A stretch of DNA of 64,000 nucleotides from BMS3BBIN04 sp964552465 (GTDB taxonomy: Bacteria > Electryoneota > Electryoneia > Electryoneales > Electryoneaceae), in NCBI GenBank assembly GCA_964552465.1, contig CAZKGR010000004.1, positions 1 to 64,000 on the forward strand, written 5' to 3'. The notes under the pieces were generated by a model. It did not search any database and was not told where the DNA came from. It saw only the letters and a program-made list of their open reading frames with translations. Position numbers and translations under genes: made by a program. This document shows, piece after piece, positions 61,125 to 64,000 of the stretch (positions are counted from its first letter, which is position 1; the number at the start of each line of letters is the position of its first letter).

Positions 61125-64000
61125 ATGCGTAGGAACATCGTGCTTTTCCTCGCGCTCGCACTGATGTCTGGCATAGCCTTCGCCAGCACACCGATCGAGA
61201 TGCAGAGGACCGCGTTCAATGCCAACCCGCCGCAGGCTGGTGTGGATGAATTGGACGTAGTTGTGTACATTGAAGATTTTGAAGGCGATGTTAGCGACTG
61301 GACGCAAGTCAGCCCCGACATCCAGCCGAATTACTGGTTCACGGATGACTTCATGGCTGCCAACGGTACCAACGCCTGGCGTTGCGGAAGCTACGATTTC
61401 GGTCTTCCCGAAATCGGTGGTTACGCTGATGACTGGCTGCAGTTCATGGTCAGCCCGGTGATGGATTTGACCGCAGCGACCAGTGTATCCATGACCTTCA
61501 ACTTCAGTGCGTACATCGAAGATGGCAACTGGGATGGTTGCAACGTCTGGGTATTCTACGGTAACGACCCAGAAACGTTGACCAAGGAAATTGCTACCCC
61601 AACTTCCCCGGCTTACACCGAAACCGACCTTGTCGCATTTGACATTTGGTTTGGTGGTATGCTTCCGGCTTATCCAGGCTGGGCTGGTGAAGGTGGCGAA
61701 GCTTTCAACGACGCCTTTGTCGCTGCAAGCTTTGACCTGAGTGCTTACACTGGTTACTCGAATGTGCATGTCGTGCTGGCAATGGCGACTGACACAGCTT
61801 ACAACACCGGTAACAACACTGCCATGTACGGTTTCATCGTTGATGATATCGACGTGACGGTTGACGGTGGCACCGTCTGGGCCGACGACGCTGATGGTAC
61901 TAATGTTGGTGGTCCGGCAACCTTCGAAACGGGTGCATTTGCAGCTGGTCTGCCAATCCTTCCGTACCAGGTTGAAATCGGTGATGCAGGTGCATGGGGT
62001 CCGGCTCCTTCTCCGACCAATGTCTGCGGTGTCTTCTCTGACGCTGATGCAGCATTCGATCACTACATGGAAGGTCCGGAGTTCACGCTTCCGGCAGTTA
62101 ACCCGGGTGAAAGCCTGTGGCTCGACGTCATGTTCAACAGTGACATTGAGTACACAAACGCCTTCCCGGCTGAATTCTACTGGCGTCCCGAAGTTTGGAA
62201 CCCGATCACCAACGGTTGGGTGCAGCCCGCGACGAGCGGCAACTACGTGTATGTCGGTGGCAACGGCTCGATCTGGGAACCGTTCTCCACGTCTGGTTTC
62301 ACCTATGACTGGGATCTGACCTACCTCGCAGGTGAAACTGGCGTACGACTACGCATGTTCTTCCATGCACCGTCGGAAGATCGTCTGATGACCCACCACT
62401 TGATCGATGATCTACTTGTCGATCAGCAGAGCTTGCAGCATGACATCTCAACCGTGTTGACCATGCCGTATCCGACCTCGGTTGGTACGGATGTCTATGG
62501 TAAAGTAACGTTGACGAACAACGCTCCGAACGACGAAACCGGCTTCATGGCTGTTTGGGATCCGGGCACCGGTGGTGCATTCCCGCTCGTTCCGGCTGGT
62601 CCGTACAACTTGCTTTCCTTGACTTCCATGGAACTGTCGATTGATGATCCGACCGATCCAATGCACGTTGGATACTGGGTCCCGGCTGCCGCTGGTACTC
62701 TGTTCCTCGATGCGTACCACACATTGGCTGGCGACGAAATTCCGGCCAACGACAACTATCCGGTTGATGTTGACATCCTTGCTGCTGACATGTGGGAAGT
62801 CGGTACCGACTCCCGTAACTTCTACGGTTCGCTGTCGGTCCACCTTGGTGGCACCGGTCCGGTTGTCCACATTGATCCGACCATTGTCAACGGCGATTAC
62901 TTCCCAGCGGGAAGCACGTATGACATGGCTGAGCTGCGTTTGGATGGTTTCTTCCACAGCGCCGCTGGTGGTGCTCCGGCTGGCTGCACCATGGACTTTG
63001 ATGTCTATGCTGGTGGTGCGGTTCCGGGTGCCTTGCTCTACACAGGTACCTACACCTTCACCGAAGCTCCGGGCTACCTCGGTTATACACAGGCCATCCA
63101 AGATGTCTCTGCTGAGGCCGCTCTGCAGGGCATGACCGGTGACTTCTGGGTTGGTGCACGTCTGACGACCTTGGCAGGTGGCGGTTACTATCAGCCGTTC
63201 GCCTATCGTACAGATGGCAACGCTTTCGACGACACCCAGTACTACGATCTGGCTGACGCTCAGGCTGACGCTCCGATCGGTGGATTTGGTCACCACGTGA
63301 CAGCCGTTCTAACAAATGTCGACCAGCCGAATGCGTTGTTGACGCTGACTCCGACCTCTTCGACTGAAATTCCGGCTGGTGGTGGTGTGTTGACATGGGA
63401 TACCCGTATCCAGACCTTCATGGGTCAGAGCTTCAACGGCGTGGATTATTGGGAAACCGCAATCATGCCGGCGGGCAACAACTACGGTCCGTGGGCTCCA
63501 GTGCTTACGTTCAACGTCACGCCGTTCTATGATGTGACAATTGGTCGTAGCGCGACGGTCCCACCAGGTGCACCGGCTGGTGATTACACCATGGTTGGTC
63601 ACGCTGGTTACTACCCGCAGGTTGACTACATCCAGGGTTCATTCGATTTCGTCAAGCTCGGTCAGGCTGCTGGTTCCTCTGAATGGACAGGCGGCGGCGA
63701 GTCCTTCGAAACTGCTGGTGAAGCTACAAACGTAGTGATCCCGCAGGCATTCGAACTGGGTCAGGCTTATCCGAACCCGTTCAACCCGACCACCGCGATC
63801 AGCATCAGCCTGCCGCAGGTAGCAGACCTGAATGTTTCCGTGTTCAACGTGATGGGTCAGCAGGTTGCAGTGCTCGCAAGCGGTTCATACAACGCTGGCG
63901 TCCACACCCTGACCTTCGATGGTTCGAACATGGCCAGTGGTCTGTACTTCATCCAGGCACAGGTTCCGGGCCAGCTCAACGAGCTGCGCAAGGTCACCTT
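61125..64000 (+). CDS. Large secreted protein with jelly-roll-like domains and T9SS sorting domain (3' end cut by window)
   Basis: The frame from ATG 61125 (GGAGG, 6-nt spacing) stays open for 958 codons to the window edge. The signal peptide is MRRNIVLFLALALMSGIAFA. Residues about 45-250 look like a MAM/jelly-roll unit: VVYIEDFEGDVSDWTQVSP, LQFMVSPVMDLTAATSVSMT and FIVDDIDVTVDGG. Further beta domains follow (one with MFNSDIEYTNAFPAEFYW). Then comes the shared module (about 740-845, ending FDFVKLG) and a sorting domain (YPNPFNPTTAISI ... MASGLYFIQAQ ... LRKVT). Only a few residues should be missing. No catalytic motif is seen. The strong codon bias towards GGT, AAC, GAC and CCG suggests high expression, so it may be an abundant surface component. 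Confidence 0.88.
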   Translation, partial: MRRNIVLFLALALMSGIAFASTPIEMQRTAFNANPPQAGVDELDVVVYIEDFEGDVSDWTQVSPDIQPNYWFTDDFMAANGTNAWRCGSYDFGLPEIGGYADDWLQFMVSPVMDLTAATSVSMTFNFSAYIEDGNWDGCNVWVFYGNDPETLTKEIATPTSPAYTETDLVAFDIWFGGMLPAYPGWAGEGGEAFNDAFVAASFDLSAYTGYSNVHVVLAMATDTAYNTGNNTAMYGFIVDDIDVTVDGGTVWADDADGTNVGGPATFETGAFAAGLPILPYQVEIGDAGAWGPAPSPTNVCGVFSDADAAFDHYMEGPEFTLPAVNPGESLWLDVMFNSDIEYTNAFPAEFYWRPEVWNPITNGWVQPATSGNYVYVGGNGSIWEPFSTSGFTYDWDLTYLAGETGVRLRMFFHAPSEDRLMTHHLIDDLLVDQQSLQHDISTVLTMPYPTSVGTDVYGKVTLTNNAPNDETGFMAVWDPGTGGAFPLVPAGPYNLLSLTSMELSIDDPTDPMHVGYWVPAAAGTLFLDAYHTLAGDEIPANDNYPVDVDILAADMWEVGTDSRNFYGSLSVHLGGTGPVVHIDPTIVNGDYFPAGSTYDMAELRLDGFFHSAAGGAPAGCTMDFDVYAGGAVPGALLYTGTYTFTEAPGYLGYTQAIQDVSAEAALQGMTGDFWVGARLTTLAGGGYYQPFAYRTDGNAFDDTQYYDLADAQADAPIGGFGHHVTAVLTNVDQPNALLTLTPTSSTEIPAGGGVLTWDTRIQTFMGQSFNGVDYWETAIMPAGNNYGPWAPVLTFNVTPFYDVTIGRSATVPPGAPAGDYTMVGHAGYYPQVDYIQGSFDFVKLGQAAGSSEWTGGGESFETAGEATNVVIPQAFELGQAYPNPFNPTTAISISLPQVADLNVSVFNVMGQQVAVLASGSYNAGVHTLTFDGSNMASGLYFIQAQVPGQLNELRKVT

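Noticed and set aside
61029..62063. 344-codon open frame on the minus strand, and another at 62448-63296
   Set aside because: Both lie antisense to the large plus-strand gene starting at 61125, which has an SD, signal peptide, known modules and a sorting domain. The minus frames have no recognisable protein features.
1..64000. CRISPR arrays, tRNA or rRNA genes, integrases or transposases
   Set aside because: I looked for regularly spaced repeats with unique spacers, cloverleaf-like TTCRA motifs and transposase motifs, and saw none. The 7-bp arrays have no spacers, so they are not CRISPR.

Overview
This 64 kb window looks like chromosomal DNA of a Gram-negative bacterium from the FCB superphylum outside classical Bacteroidetes (the Zixibacteria / Marinimicrobia / Cloacimonadota / Latescibacterota kind of lineage; I cannot place it more exactly). 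Eight large secreted proteins end in a type IX secretion (T9SS/Por) C-terminal sorting domain of the YPNPFN...SGxYF...K(L/I)xLxK type. NPFN is the form common in these candidate phyla, whereas Bacteroidetes more often have YPNPA. MurE carries the DNPR signature of meso-diaminopimelate-adding enzymes. Codon use suggests moderate GC. No tRNA, rRNA, CRISPR array, transposase or integrase was recognised.

Layout. 1-11 kb: the tail of an unknown gene; a methyltransferase-like/RadC fusion; Fe/Mn superoxide dismutase; a CobA-HemD fusion for siroheme/cobalamin precursor synthesis; a convergent FG-GAP/VCBS T9SS cargo protein; and a minus-strand three-gene operon (NSS symporter, small secreted protein, AGCS amino-acid symporter). 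11.2-27.8 kb: a division and cell-wall (dcw) cluster, mraZ-rsmH-ftsL-ftsI-murE-murF-murD-ftsW-murC-murB-ftsQ-ftsA-ftsZ. Most junctions are ATGA or short overlaps. It starts behind a recognisable promoter and MraZ box and ends at a strong terminator. mraY and murG are missing from their usual slots, and the murG slot holds a heptamer repeat array that runs into ftsW.

27.8-35 kb: a DASS anion symporter, a SixA-Ppk1-Ppx polyphosphate operon, and an NpdG-like F420/NADP oxidoreductase. 35-42 kb: three tandem minus-strand M6 metalloproteases exported by T9SS; the spacers ahead of the first two are 224 bp near-copies. 42-45 kb: a VOC-protein/luciferase-like monooxygenase operon and a formylglycine-enzyme-fold lipoprotein. 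45-64 kb: a 1937-residue gingipain-like (C25) cargo, uvrC, an NHL beta-propeller protein, a small secreted protein, two tandem subtilisin-like (S8) proteases, and a very large secreted protein that runs off the right edge.

The accessory half reads as a surface/extracellular proteolysis locus: M6, C25-like and S8 proteins that share one export signal. Seven of the secreted proteins also share a module of about 100 residues that I do not recognise, normally placed just before the sorting domain; one small protein ends with the module and has no sorting domain. Peptide breakdown would fit with the amino-acid symporters nearby, but that link is inference. Intergenic DNA carries three other patterns: degenerate 7-bp tandem arrays, a recurring GGGGACACTTTC hairpin, and widespread-looking short palindromic repeats.
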